Part shown: in pieces, positions 13,680-26,174 of the stretch | Layout: each line of letters begins with the position of its first letter | How positions within the stretch are numbered: the stretch's first letter is position 1 | DNA from: Apostichopus japonicus | Taxonomy: Eukaryota > Echinodermata > Holothuroidea > Aspidochirotida > Stichopodidae | Direction of reading: 5' to 3' | NCBI RefSeq assembly: GCF_037975245.1 | Contig: NC_092568.1 | Location: forward strand, 34,382,501-34,446,500 | DNA: 64,000 bases | Program-made: the position numbers and the translations under genes | The notes under the pieces: generated by a model | Seen by the model: only the letters and a program-made list of their open reading frames with translations | Database searches by the model: none | What the model was told of the DNA's origin: nothing

Positions 13680-14426
13680 ATATCCAGGAATAACGTGGAA
13701 GCTCAGATCCTCCCCACAAAGTAGTTATCTTCATTAACAAACCTTGTTTGGGGCTACATCTAAAGACCTAATTTGAAGTCTTACGCATATCAGAATGCAA
13801 GATTTGAAGTATACATAAAAAAAAAACCTTCAATGAGAAAAGATCCAACCCCTTCATAGGAAACGACTTAAATTACCCCAGGGCAACACCCCTACAGCAT
13901 AAAACCTTTCATTCGCCTCTGGCCGTACCTCAGGACCCTTACCTAATCAGACTGAAAATTTTGAGTTCCAATTTTACTTCTGAGCATCACAATCTTCAAA
14001 GAGCTATAGGTCAATGAGCATCACAATCTTCAAAGACCTAAAAAGACCTAAATTTTAGTATAAACATGTCTTAAAACGCACCATTTGAGTTACTAATACT
14101 TAGCAGGACCGTAGCTGCATCAGATTTGGGAGGGGGGGGGGGGGTGAACGTCAACGCAGGAGGATCGCTCTCGAGTTCCATATGTCAAAGCGGGTTTTGT
14201 GGGATTAAAACTTTTCCATTTTGCTCATGAAAGACCATGAAGTTAACATTTTGGGTAAGTTTTAGTAAGCCTAGTTCCGCGAAAAAATTGTTAATAGTAT
14301 TTGCACACGACATGCTTATTTCTGTATCAATTGGGTGTATTGCCCAGCCCTCTATTGAGCTCAGTGATATGGTTAGTATAATCCCGCCCCTTTCCGTACG
14401 TGGTATGTGCCGTATTATAGTGTCAT

Positions 14427-15107
14427 CGAAGTATCGAGGTAAATGAATCTGGAGACACTATCACACAGTAAATACGCGCGTACCATGTATGGAGGATCAT
14501 GTGATGTGTTCCAGGGTGGTACTAATATACTGCTCTCCCTATTACGCATGCTGATTTCACCCAACTAGTACGTAAATGTGTTTGCGTGCTTAGAGCAGCA
14601 GACGACACCCGTTACCTAGCAATAACCGTGCCTGTAGCCTAACGTGATAGTTATATTCCCGTCGAGCAGCATTAGGCTCTGTTCCATGGAGAATTCCTTG
14701 GTTGCACTGAACTAAACATTTCCCCACATTTCCCATTTCTACATTCACTTATAGCAAGTAGTAATAACGTTAGGCCATATGAGACAAAGCTTGCCCCTGG
14801 AGCTGTATTAATAAGTAAGATCTATTATGTAGAAGGCCTGCCTTCATTCAAGAGAATAAGGTTGAACGTTAGCATATTAGAACTATTTCGTAGGCCTGAA
14901 GTACCAGTACCTCCTTATGCCGTTAGTTCCCATGTCCGATCCGTCTTGGTGCAAATCTTTCACGAAGTCACTAACACTGTTCTTGAACTGCTACAGAGAA
15001 ATATCAGTTTGGTACCACCCTGGAACACATCACATGACCCTCCATGCATGGTACGCGCGCACCCAATTGACATGAATCCTCCAGATTCATTTACCTCAAT
15101 GTATTGA
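14427..15107. repeat. Inverted repeat with ~98-bp arms around a ~480-bp spacer
   Basis: The arm at 14,427-14,524 and the arm at 15,009-15,107 are reverse complements with scattered mismatches and a short indel. Shared blocks include GAGGTAAATGAATCTGGAG, CGCGCGTACCATG and CATGTGATGTGTTCCAGGG with their complements. The spacer shows no matching structure. This could be a foldback element or two opposite insertions of one repeat. Clean terminal ends and a target duplication were not identified. Confidence 0.85.
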
Positions 15108-15920
15108 AGTAGGAAGAGAGGCATACTGAAGCCCGGACCCTCCCAACTGGTGGAACATTGCTTGTTCGGCAAGAATCTAATTACTGCCATTGGTAAGCCT
15201 AGGTCACAACTTAGGCCTAGAACGTTTAGTCTATATCTAGAATTGTACAAATTTTCCACACATCCTCAATTTGCAACATATATTCCCAACACTATTAATT
15301 TGGCAAAAGGGCATATAAGCAACTTTATAGGCCTAGCTAACAGTAACCTGAGTTTTGAGGTAGGCCAAAGCCTACCCAGGGGCCAGGTATGTAACTTCTG
15401 GGCAGTATAGGCTATTTGCCTAAATATGCTCAACTATGATTGTAAGGCCTAATGATATTTACTAACCATGTTCGGACAAAGCTTTTGTATGCAAAACGAC
15501 TGCACAATAGGCACCCAAGCCAGTAGCGAAACTGGATCGTGCTGATATGAGCCGAGGCCCCGACCAAAAGGCCCCCCCCCCCCCCCGCTATATTGATGCA
15601 CAGAAAAAGGTACCTCTTTGGATAGGAAGGGCCCATTTTTACTGGGAAAGAAAAGCTCAATCAAAACTGAATGTTGTTTCTCACTCGTACAAATTGTAAG
15701 ATGTATCCAGAAGCCTAATTCCTCCATCCTCATTCCATGGTATATAGTCAAAAAGAATTTGTATATCTATGTTAATAGTATTGTATTGTTCTGTAATTTC
15801 TCTTGATGTGTTTTAGCATTAAAACATATTTTTCAGCCTGAAACAATGTGTAAATGCTAAACGGCCATCAAATGTTCTAATCCTAGACCCCTGCATTGAT
15901 CCTGCCTAAATCCTTGGACC

Positions 15921-16142
15921 CATGGGCGTCCGCAGGGTGGGACAAGGGGTGTGCAACTTGAAACGCATGGGAAGCGTCTTTTCCGACGATCTAAAAGCAC
16001 TTTTTGGCAAATAAAATACTGGTACGCTCCACGCTAACCGATGGTGGCGCTCCGCTTAGATATATTATCAAGTAGTGTGTTCCACCTACATGACCTACTG
16101 ATCCCCCCCCCCCTCTTGTCAACATTTCTGCCGACGCCCTTG
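15921..16142. mobile_element. hAT-like non-autonomous element, 222 bp, exact 8-bp TSD
   Basis: The left end reads CATGGGCGTCCGC and the complement of the right end reads CAAGGGCGTCGGC. The element is flanked by an exact 8-bp direct repeat, CTTGGACC, at 15,913-15,920 and 16,143-16,150. Ends starting with CA and an 8-bp duplication are typical of hAT transposons. The interior has a GGTGGCGCTCCGCTTAGAT segment also found in the larger elements at 48,213-49,700 and 56,098-57,529, so it looks like a short member of that family. It contains a C11 run and no coding sequence. Confidence 0.85.
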
Positions 16143-18239
16143 CTTGGACCTCGTGATAGGGATCCCCTTTGGGCCAGGAGCCGGGCCCCCAGGCTCATCG
16201 TTACGCCACTAATTCAAGCCACTACTGAACGGAAGACATGTATCAAACTTTTTGCACTCTTAAGGTGGGATCTGTTATCCTGCATAAAATACTACCCACT
16301 TTGCAACGTTATCATTAAACTGAGAACTGTACGCGCAGACTAATATGGTAGCATTTCAAAAGTAGGTGTGTTTGGTACGGGGGGGGGGGGGTGGAGGGAG
16401 GGAGAGTTACATTTTTACACGGCATTTTCCAGGGACAACTATGATACTGATCTGTGTGGAGCACTACAAGTGGAGCACTAAAATATAATTAATACAAGCA
16501 AGAACAATGTTTGCAATGTGCCTCTCAGATACCGGATATGACACTTTCCAGACACTAAAAGTTGCATGAAACTCTCCACTTGCACGAGGCGGGAAATAAA
16601 GAGGCGGGAAATAAAAAATTAAAATTGGTTCTTAAGTCAGAAGTATAGTACTTACACTCTAGTCACCATAAACATGTCTCTGTTGTGAAAAGTACACCTA
16701 CTATTTCGAAAAGACGGGTAAAATTAAAATCGAATGCACAATGTATGAATACGTACAAAATAGCTTTTTGTTGTACAACGCAAAGCGCCCTCACTTTATT
16801 CAAGGCTTCACTGCTAAAACACCGGCGATGAACTGTGTCAGCATTCTTCCAAGTTGAATTTCTATGGGCAGGATATTTTATTTGAAATTTCGCCGCGGCA
16901 AAGAAAAGGGAACTCTGTTAGCCGACCGGGGACTTATCTTGCCCCGAGGCCCTCGGTTACAAAATGTATATATCATAACATGGTTGAAAGTATGACAGCA
17001 TATAAAGACAACTAAAGCATACCAAAGTTGACTAAAACAAGGAACAAAATATACGGTAAGAATGTAAACAAGAAATTACAAGCAAATGAAGAGATAATCA
17101 ACAATATGACAATAAAATGACTCATATAATACTTCTGTAGGCGTTAAGTTTTGTTTTGTTTAAGTTATTCGAAATCGCATGTGACTCACCTCTAATTAAC
17201 GCTAGCCTCCCATTTAACTGCACTGGTCCGTCGTAGATTTGAATACACAATTAGGCCGACATCGACTGCCCAGATCGACTGCGGTCGGTGCACACTGCAG
17301 GTCCACCACGATGACAATTCAACACTAAGTGAAATATATTGTTTACTAAATATCACCGTATTATCCGGGCCCAGGATCCGGGCAGAAAACATACAATAAA
17401 GTAACGACATAATTTGTATACACAAGAAATAAATAGTTTTCGTTCAAGTGTTAAATTAATCGTCAAAATCCGTAAAATAAATATCATGTATTCAAATCCG
17501 GTCGTAAATACGAACTGTCGTTTTCCAAAAGTTGGAAGCACAGTTTTTGCACTATGAGAAAAATTGACATCTCCAAACAAAATAAATGGGAGCGATGGGA
17601 TAATGTGATGAAATATGCAAAAATTATCTTTGGGAAATCCTGACTGCTTATCCTTTTTCGCTCGAGTTCCAGAATTCTTAGGTAAGCTGCTTGAATATTT
17701 TTGCATATAACTATGTAATTTATAACGTGTACCGCCTGGATTGCGCCAACCACGAAAATTGGAATAGTCCTATGAATAGTTCAGTCTATACGTGTATTCG
17801 AGTTGTTATAGACCTTCCCTATCACAGTAAACTCCAGGTAGGGCGGCGTGGGATGCTCCATTTTAGGTTGTAGCATTTGGAAACTCAAACAAATATGCGT
17901 CCCCTTTATAAACTGGAAGGATCCTTTGTAATATAAAGGTATATATGTTTGTTATCTCAGTGAAAGTGCGTTTAAGCAAATAGAATAGCCTATAATTGTT
18001 ATTGTTTTGCGTGTGGAAAGACAGTGACAGTCGAAGGCTATATAGGAATTTCCAATGGGCTATAGGGAATGTACAGTGGATCCATGATTTCCAATGTTCC
18101 AATGCACCTCGGGTTTTGGGAAGTTTTGAAATTGTCGAATGGAATCCCGGAAAAGTTTTCGGAAACCGATCTGTGGAATTCCTGATAAAAAGCCATAAAT
18201 TTAAATTAATTTTAATTTAATTTTCAGGTTTAGGCTACA
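16143..18239. other. Non-coding stretch, no gene recognised
   Basis: It contains a G13 run at about 16,379-16,391 and AT-rich sequence. Short open frames on either strand show no recognisable domain and no consistent splice signals. Confidence 0.5.
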
Positions 18240-18527
18240 GTCTTGTTCAGGGCCAAGGCCTTCTCACACGACGATTCAATCAATCTCTCCTGGGGCACCA
18301 CAGTACACCACAACCACGTGTCCCCGGGGGACTTCCCATAGGGTGTAGCCACAAACCGGCGCAAACAACTATATTTACAAGTTACCTCGCAAGTCCCCAT
18401 TTATACACCTGGGTGAAGAGAGGCAATGGAGATAAAGCGCCTTGCCCAAGGACACAACGTAATGATCTGGCCAGGGCTCGAACCTGTAATCCTTAGATCA
18501 CAAGTCCACTGCCTTAACCACAACGCA
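18240..18527 (-). mobile_element. tRNA-derived SINE
   Basis: Read on the minus strand from about 18,527, the head resembles a tRNA gene. An A-box-like GTGGTTAAGGCAGTGG is followed about 30 bases later by a B box, GGTTCGAGCCC. The next part contains TTGTGTCCTTGGGCAAGGCG, a string common in tRNA-headed SINEs of marine invertebrates. The 3' side ends near an A/T-rich tract at 18,196-18,222. AAATTT-containing A/T-rich sequence at both borders may be a degenerate target duplication. The head lacks a full cloverleaf, so it is not a tRNA gene. Confidence 0.75.
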
Positions 18528-18795
18528 CTCAAATTTCAATTAAAAACCAAAATAAAGACATATTTTAATGAATATATAACGAGATTAAAATATATCCAAA
18601 TATCGAATTACCATATTCCGTCATTTCGACATAAGCAGCCCAAATACTCAGGATTTTTTACATAATTTTTTTTTTTAACAAACGGTGACGTGATTAGATA
18701 AACTAGTGGAACTCCCCCTCCTCCCTTATATTTTGATTGATAGCTTACTACAACACTTCAGGTGATATGACTCAAGGGTCTGAAAAGTGGGTGTT

Positions 18796-19390
18796 ACTAA
18801 AACGAATGACAATTGCGTTACACATAACGAATGACAATATGTTGTACACACTAAAAAAATGCGTTGACTAAAACGAATGACAATAATGACAGCATAGACA
18901 TTTGCTTCAACCGGATATCACAGTTCAGACTTCGTGGGTATCTAGATCTAGTATCGTACGGACAAGATAAAAACGCACCTTATAGTAAGCGAAATTGTAA
19001 GTCTGATTTTAAAATGTAAATTTAACTTCATTTTTCCGATATTAATTGTTAGAAACTAACAATACTATAATCTTGAAACGGCTTCAGTTATCTTTTTATA
19101 TAAATCTTCAGAGGTAAAAAGCACAGCACTCAAGCGCATTCTCACACAAAATCTTTCCCTGTGGTTTCTATCCGTAAATTACACCAAAACCCTACAACCA
19201 CGTAACATGCGATTTTCCTCAAATCATTTTTGCGCAGAAAACCGCATTTACTCCACTCCGTTAATCATTCTATCTCCACTCAACACTGTCCTTCGTTGTC
19301 ATTCGTTGTCATTCGCTGTCATTCGCAAATGATAATTTACCCTGTACAAAGTCAATTGTCATTCGGTCATTCGCTGTCATTCGTTTTAGT
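18796..19390. mobile_element. ~595-bp MITE with GAATGACA subterminal repeats
   Basis: The termini are exact inverted repeats, ACTAAAACGAATGACA at 18,796-18,811 and its complement at 19,375-19,390. The motif ACGAATGACA recurs inside the left end at about 18,828 and 18,870. Its complement TGTCATTCG recurs five or more times inside the right end from about 19,287. Iterated subterminal motifs pointing inward from both ends are typical transposase-binding arrays. No coding capacity is seen. A clear target duplication was not identified, so the superfamily is open. Confidence 0.82.
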
Positions 19391-20896
19391 TTGTCCCCTG
19401 AAAAGTTACCAATGCTCATAGGTATTACATTTGCATCATCGGGGGAACGGCATAAGATCACGTATAGTCATGTTTGCCTCAGTTGCTAATGTTTCAAACC
19501 TATTTGATTGTCTTGCATATTCATGATAAACTTATAGAAACCTTAAATATCCCATGTTAGTCTCTAGAAGGAAAGGGTATGGAACCGAAGGGGGTATAGA
19601 TAATTTTTGGACAAAAGTCGGTTTGAACTGATGCTGCAAAATCAGATATATAAGCATATATAAGCCTACAGGAAAATTGACACGTCATAAAAATCAGAAT
19701 AGTCCCAGTAAAAATCGTCCTGAAAATTGTCAATCTGCTGCTGTAGCCAGTCACAATACAAAGACTTGTCTTCTTATTATGCCGATGTATGTGAACTCTG
19801 CACAACTTTTTCGTTGGGCGGAGATCTCTATAAATATACCCTGTGTGTAGTCCTCCCCACTGACAAGCCATGATTTTGCAGCAAGCATTACCAGAGAGAG
19901 GGAGTGATACCCTGATATGTACAGTGTCAACAGACACGGGAATGTTCTCCTTTCCATAACCAGACAGCAATACCGCAGTGCGGTTTCGATTATGCTACAT
20001 GGATAATCTTATATGAATTTGACACACTAGGCCGAAGGGTATAGCCAGGATGAACAACATACTTCAATATAAGTAGTACAGCAAAAAAACATAAGATATG
20101 ACAACAATATTCACATTGGCAGCTGATATGACCTTCTCTTGTATTCAGCATACCGATTGATCTCTACCAAAGACAAGAAGCTTCTACTCAATGTGGTACA
20201 CCTACCGGGGGATTTTTACCCCCTTGTCCCCGAGATTTTGCGTCTGGTTTGCCACTAAAACATCTATATAACTAGGCGACAGCTAATTTCCCCAAACGTT
20301 AGCCTATTGCATCCAAACCTGAAGTTTTTATTTGGCACTGAACCTCGACAATTGCGGAATTTGACGAAAAACTTCAACAACGGAAGCAAACATATACCGA
20401 TAATTGACAATGATATCGTCCATTCCAATAGCAATTTATTTACAAACAGTACGTTTCATTACACACCTTGGTGCACAGGCATGTATGCAGCTACCTACAT
20501 GGCAACTACAAATGTTAGCGACACACGTAAGTCAAAGGAGATTTGGTCGAGAATTCTGACTCATATCTATGGATGTCCCTAAGCTAATTTCCAATTGCTA
20601 ACAGCCTCTCCTATTCTTATGAGGCGAAACACACATGTTATCTAATAGGCTGGTGGGTGGGAGAAACAGTAAATTATAAAAGGTTTCCGCGAATTTAACC
20701 CTGTTGACTCCAAATGACCTCCACAAAAACAATAGGTCTCTTAATTGTACTTAACGTGTCACGACGACATATATAATAAATGTGAGATTGGTCCAAGCTT
20801 CCCTTCTTGAGATATCCTGTTAACAAGGTTTTCATAATTAATTTGCTCCCTGGTGACCCTAAATGACCTCCTTACAAACAACATGCTTCTTCTACT
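19391..20896. other. Non-coding stretch, no gene recognised
   Basis: Two open frames, 19,557-19,970 (minus) and 20,307-20,582 (plus), were inspected. Neither shows a recognisable domain, and no consistent exon structure surrounds them. Confidence 0.45.
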
Positions 20897-22215
20897 CAGG
20901 GACGTAGCTAAGGCCTGATGATGGGAGGGGGGGGGGGGGGATGTAATGGCTGAAATTCCAACTGGATGGGTTTTGGAGCCAGAAAATTCCGACTGTTGCC
21001 TTGTCCCCCTCCCCCCCCCCCCCCCCCCCTCCCGCTACTCGTCAACGATACGGTTAGTGTCAGTCAGACACCCCATCTTTCGCGACTGCACTTTTGTTCC
21101 GAACTTTTTCGATACATTTGTACCACTGGCCCTCACTTCAAAAAACTTATTAATCACTCTGGTTAAGTAAGTAAACAACTGGGTATAAGTTTTCTGCTTG
21201 AAGGCTACATAGACTACGGACTACAAAAGCTATTTTAATGTAACAAAGGGGAAAACCTTTTTTTTTATCAACAACATATATTCGACGACATACTAAATCA
21301 CCAAAAATAAAGTGTTTTTTTCCTAGCGCGCTTAATATTATTTTCTTGGGGGGGGGGGGGTGGGGATATTAATTACTCACATGAACATCTTTTCAATTGT
21401 TCACTTCATTCCAACTGAGCATTTGGAATGAAGTGAACAATTAAACATTTTGCAGAAAAATGTTGAATTGACGAGATACGATAAGTTGTCAATTAAACAT
21501 TTTGCAGAAAATTTTTCAATTGCTCAGATGGAATGAAGTGAACAATCGAACATTTTGCAGCAAAATGTCCTATTGACGAGATATGATAAGTTGTCAATTC
21601 AACATTTTGCAGAAAATTGTTCAATTGCTCACATAAAGCAACTGAGCAATCCAACATTTTTCTGATTTTTGATAAGATTTTATCTTGTTATCTAAACAAT
21701 CTACTGAAAAAATGTCAACTTATGGGGCAGTTTTTCTTATGTTGGTGGCATTATTAAGCTTCCGTAGATTAGCATTGAGCGTTTTACCAAAGAGACAATA
21801 TATATATATCCTGAACTTACTTGAAGCTAGCGAACAGGGTCAACCCACCCAATAGCAAAATTAGTACATAAATAAACCGAATTGAAGTTGATGAACGTTG
21901 TAGTTCTATTAGGCATTTTTTTTAGAGTATTCAAAAACATACGAAGTTTTGTGTGGTGGAGTATAGGGATCGCGAGATACAGTTTCTCGAAGTGGCAAGG
22001 AAAACGTGGTAAATATGACTGATTAAAGGTCAATTGTGACCGAAATTGTTAGGTCATTCACAAACACAAGAATTTATGAATAGGCCTAGGTAAATTAGAG
22101 TACGACAGTCGGAAATTCCGACTGTCGCACTCAAATTTTCCAACTATTGTCAGTTTTACCAAGATTGGGGGGGGGGGGTGAGACACCCCCACAACCACCT
22201 CTAGCGACGTCCCTG
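20897..22215. mobile_element. hAT-like non-autonomous element, 1.32 kb, near-exact 8-bp TSD
   Basis: The left end is CAGGGACGTAGCTAAGG and the complement of the right end is CAGGGACGTCGCTAGAGG. Flanking 8-mers are CTTCTACT (20,889-20,896) and TTTCTACT (22,216-22,223), 7 of 8 identical. The ends and the 8-bp duplication point to hAT. The interior holds G14, C19, G13 and G11 runs and a cluster of direct and inverted repeats at 21,395-21,690. No transposase was found. Confidence 0.75.
21395..21690. repeat. Hairpin plus ~115-bp tandem repeat with ACATTTTGCAG motif
   Basis: An 18-bp arm, AATTGTTCACTTCATTCC (21,395-21,412), is exactly complemented at 21,425-21,442 across a 12-base loop. A ~115-bp unit containing GGAATGAAGTGAACAAT, AACATTTTGCAG and ATAAGTTGTCAATT then repeats about twice, with ACATTTTGCAG at four or more positions. 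It lies inside the 20,897-22,215 element and may be its internal repeat array. Confidence 0.85.
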
Positions 22216-24188
22216 TTTCTACTTAATGTAGTACTCCTACACACTATGCATGAGCTTGGTCCAATTTGCTCTTCTTGAGATATCGTGTCTACAATCAAGG
22301 CGTCACACACACACATTCATCTGCCTGCAACGACTTCAAATGTTATGATTATCATCGAAACCAAATATGAATGACTTTAACCCATTTTCCATTTCTGTCA
22401 ATTTATAACTCTTTCTCATATAAAATGAAACGAAGGCTGCTCCTTGGTTAATACCAAAGCGCCCATTTGCCAAAAAGAGTTGTGAAAGGGGCATGAGCTT
22501 CCCCAAGTTAATGCCAGCACGATTATTTTTATATCGTTAAGTTAATACAGGATGGTCAGTTCATTGGCTGCCTACTGATTGTGCGCAGAGGGATTTTGTA
22601 GAAGTATGGTATATAAGAAAAAGGAGGCCGAAAGTTTATGACTTGATCAGCAAATTTATCACTTCGCCGAAAGTTCATCACTCCTGATTGTTTAATTGAC
22701 GGAGTCAAGTCAAGTCAAATCATTGTAATTTAGTTTCATTTGTTAAGAGAATCGACAGAGAAGAAATTATACCGAATCATTAATCAAATCCGATCTCGTC
22801 AAATTGTTTTTTGTGTGAAGTCATTGTTTTCTTCCGTTCGAGACATCTCCTGAAGAAGCGTAAATACGGCATCAAGACATCCCAGTACCTTTCTATCGCG
22901 AGTCCCGATATAGTTTTACTATCGGAGGAGCCGGGCTCGACACAATATTACATTAAAGTGCCCAATTTCATTGAGTGAAATGCCCTATTGGCACACAGCT
23001 CCTCTGTGATTATCTCACTGCACAAATTGTTATTCTCTTCCACATGACATGACTCTAAGGTGGAGTTTCAAGTAGCATTGCAAAATCTTTTCGCCTTCCA
23101 TAAAATGATACACTGAATCCGGGGCCTGCGAAAAATCGTAACTACAGCAACCACGGATATTTTTCTTTGTCAACGATGAATTTGCATTGCACTTACAAGC
23201 CAGTGACAATTGAATGCCTTTCGTAGCAACAAGTGTTTGCACACAGCATTATAGATCCACGATGACTGGGATACAGGCCATGTGACAAATAATCATAAAA
23301 AGATATATTATAATGTATACCAGTAAAGTCACTCAGCATGAAAGCAACGAACATTAAATTGGCTGAATCAATGTTGTATTTGTGACCTCTGAAATTCATT
23401 AAATCAATAAAACTAAGAGAAACAATCAAAAAAGAAGAACTTAGACAGGGATATATAGACATTTTAATTTTCTTTTTTATTGATAGAAACTCACATTAAG
23501 TGGCATAATCTTAAATGTGTACTAATAAGACACCCAATCTCAGAAACGGATTATGTATTAAGAAACCCTGTACTAGTGTATATATATATATATATATAAT
23601 ATACAATAATAAAAAATATATAATAATATGTGAGTAGAATGTGGATGCATGTATGCAAAGATCCTTAATCCAACCTTGGTACAAGCCTGGGCTCTACGGT
23701 ATGGAAATGTTGTAAATACGCCAATGAAAGAACTGGAAAGATTTGAAAAAAATGGACTGATTAGGGAATATTTCTTGGCAGATCGTTGGTCTTTTCTGGG
23801 TTTTTTTTTTACATTAATTTTTACTTATTTTTGAGGAAAAAGGATGCGAATGGGATGTTTATAAGCCTATTCAAATTTGAATCAAGGTCACAAAACACTC
23901 CAAATTGCTATGAAAGAATTTCATGATTTCAATTATTTGACATCATTTATCATACTGCAAAAGGAGTTAAGAGGTGTGTGTAGGCAAAGATGACTACAAT
24001 TGTATTAGAATTGCTGGACAGCCTTCCTGCCACTTGAACAAGTTAATTTGGAAATCTTTGACTACACTGCATTTACCGTGACCATTTCAAAACTATAGTA
24101 GACAAGAAGAAAATAAAAGGTAAGTTTAACATTACTCGATAGCAATGGAAAAAAAATAAATAAAAAGATAGAATGTGGAAAGACTGTA
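22216..24188. other. Non-coding stretch with a (TA)n run, no gene recognised
   Basis: A (TA)n microsatellite lies at about 23,578-23,598. A TCCTGAAGAAGCGTAAATACG string at 22,848 resembles sequence seen near ends of Penelope-like elements, but this is only a resemblance. Nearly identical ~50-bp segments at 24,108-24,160 and 24,213-24,262 form a local duplication. Confidence 0.5.
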
Positions 24189-25271
24189 GTAGCAAGAATG
24201 TCGTAGAAAAGTAGAAATAAAAGGTAGTTTTTACATTACTCAAACACAATTGAAAAAAAAAAACTATTTGTATACAAATACATGTCATTGTAGTGCTCGG
24301 TGAAGGTGGAAGTTAGTTAGCTGTCGATATTCAATGGAGGGGTTTTTGTTACTGCAACCCTTTTGAAGTCGGTCACGAAGAAGCCATTTCGGTGATTGGT
24401 CCCTTAACGTAGACCAAAGCTAGGCTATATTGTGTTATGTTTATAAACAGTTCTCTAGCTAGCATGCACCTGCAATATAAAGAAATGATGATTAAAACCA
24501 TCACAGATTAACCGGACAACAAAGCTGTCAATCACAAATCACACCTGTTTCGGACGTGACAGAGAATACACAGAGTCCTCGACACTGATTGGTCAAATTG
24601 AACAAAATGTTAACGTCCCTGCTAGATGGCGAAATTTAACGAACACACCGTGGTTGAGACCCTGAAGGCCTTATGCACTATTAAGCTAAGGAATAAAATG
24701 TGTAAATGTCTTGTCTATATCATTGCACAAATGTAACTCTCCGGTCTTTCAAAAACTGCTTGGTCGATTTCCTGGCCCTGGTTGGTCATCATCCAAAACA
24801 TGTAATATAAAGCATACACGGCCAACCATATACGTACAATAATAACGTTGCTAGTGCCTATGTTGCAAGAACTGAATTAGTGCAGATAACGTTGAGTTGC
24901 TTGCAACTTTTTGGCAGGATATTGTTAACTCAAATGCATTCAATTGGTAACATTTAAATGTTACCTGTCTTGTTCAATTCGAGAATAACAAACAAAAGTA
25001 GAGAATTTTAAGTATTGTTTTGAATAAGTATGCTACTCAAGGAGATCTATTTTATTTACGTTTGCAGAATGAACTGTTCGCCGCCACATTTCTTTGCAAA
25101 TCTGGGTCTGGATTTTTTCCTGCGTAGCCAACCTGTGAATTTGAGATTGCCATGAAGAGTGTATGTTCAGCTGGCATTCACCAGCCAGCCATTTAGATGA
25201 TGGAGCGGGCTAGTAATCCCCAATATTGTAGCGCGTACGCACTACAATAAAAATAAATAAATAAAATGACA
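24187..25271 (+). mobile_element. Retroposon-like insertion flanked by a 16-bp repeat
   Basis: The 16-mer GAATGTGGAAAGACTG occurs at 24,171-24,186 and again at 25,272-25,287. The sequence just before the second copy is an (AATA)n-type tail at about 25,242-25,266. A tail followed by a second copy of a 15-20 bp flank is the signature of target-primed retroposition on the plus strand. The body (~1.08 kb) has no recognised coding region and could be a retroposed non-coding RNA or a truncated LINE 3' part. A local tandem duplication at 24,108-24,262 overlaps the left flank and complicates this reading. Confidence 0.5.
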
Positions 25272-25642
25272 GAATGTGGAAAGACTGCTTCTATTCAGAT
25301 GAACAAATTTTTGACATTTTGATTTTAGAAGACATATATCTAACAATTACAATTCCATCCTTCTCGGAGTTAATCTTGTCCAACCCATGCTCGCCTACTA
25401 AACACATATATGCTACTAGGATATTTCAAATTCAAAATTTAGTATAGACAGTGCTTCTCTTAAACAAATATGTGTGAAAGTGTTTTTAAAAGTTTGTTCT
25501 TTGTGAACATTTCACTCACTGTATGTACTATTGTATTGAGGCGAGTGCATTATATGGAAGTGCAATAACTGCTACATTTTAATGTAAAGCTTACTGGACA
25601 TAGCAAAAGCTTTGTATGATAAATGGCAATGGAATGAAGAAA

Positions 25643-25648
25643 TTTATT
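25643..25648 (-). promoter_or_regulatory. Possible polyadenylation signal of the hydantoinase-fusion gene
   Basis: TTTATT on the plus strand gives AATAAA on the minus strand, about 530 bases downstream of the stop codon at 26,175. It is the clearest canonical signal noted downstream. No transcript evidence is available and the hexamer is frequent in AT-rich DNA. Confidence 0.3.
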
Positions 25649-25679
25649 TAATTAAACTTATACTAACATCTTTGTTTTA

Positions 25680-26065
25680 TGCACCTTTAGTACTGGACTT
25701 TACAAATCATATCAGAGTTTGAAATAAAATTCCTCTAATTAAAGACAGAGGTTGTCTGGAATTAGATGAAGTTTTTTTTTTTTTTTGGTAGCATTGTCAT
25801 TTGCATTGAGGGGTGTAACTCACCATCAACTTTTATATCCACAGTTAAACTTTTTAATATAGTACATACTGGACATTACATATCATCACAATTTGAAATC
25901 AAATTTCGCTAAAAAAAAGGTAGTACAGGTAGTTTTGGAATGAATTTTTAGTGTTAACATTGTCATTGTACTATTGTATTAAGGGTACAATAAATGAGAG
26001 CTGTATGTCTTAGTATAATGACAAATGGATGTTGCATATCACAATTTGAAATCAAATTTCTATGA
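25680..26065. repeat. Degenerate ~165-bp tandem repeat (about 3 copies)
   Basis: CATATCA...TTTGAAATCAAATTTC-type blocks recur near 25,707, 25,878 and 26,036, with related sequence between them such as the GCATTGTCATT / ACATTGTCATT segments. Divergence between copies is high. The block lies immediately downstream of the stop codon of the hydantoinase-fusion gene, so it would be in its 3' UTR or flank. Confidence 0.6.
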
Positions 26066-26174
26066 CATCAACTATAATTCTGAATGGGGTTTAAAGCACA
26101 TTGGAGTAAAATCCACCACCCCCACCCGCACTGCCTGCCCGGAACCAATTCCTCTCGCTTTTACATACACTTAC

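Noticed and set aside
18470-18527. tRNA gene on the minus strand
   Set aside because: The tRNA-like head continues into a SINE body with the TTGGGCAAGGCG string, and no full cloverleaf is visible.
19557-19970. 137-codon minus-strand open frame
   Set aside because: No domain, signal or splice context recognised, and the composition is that of random AT-rich sequence.
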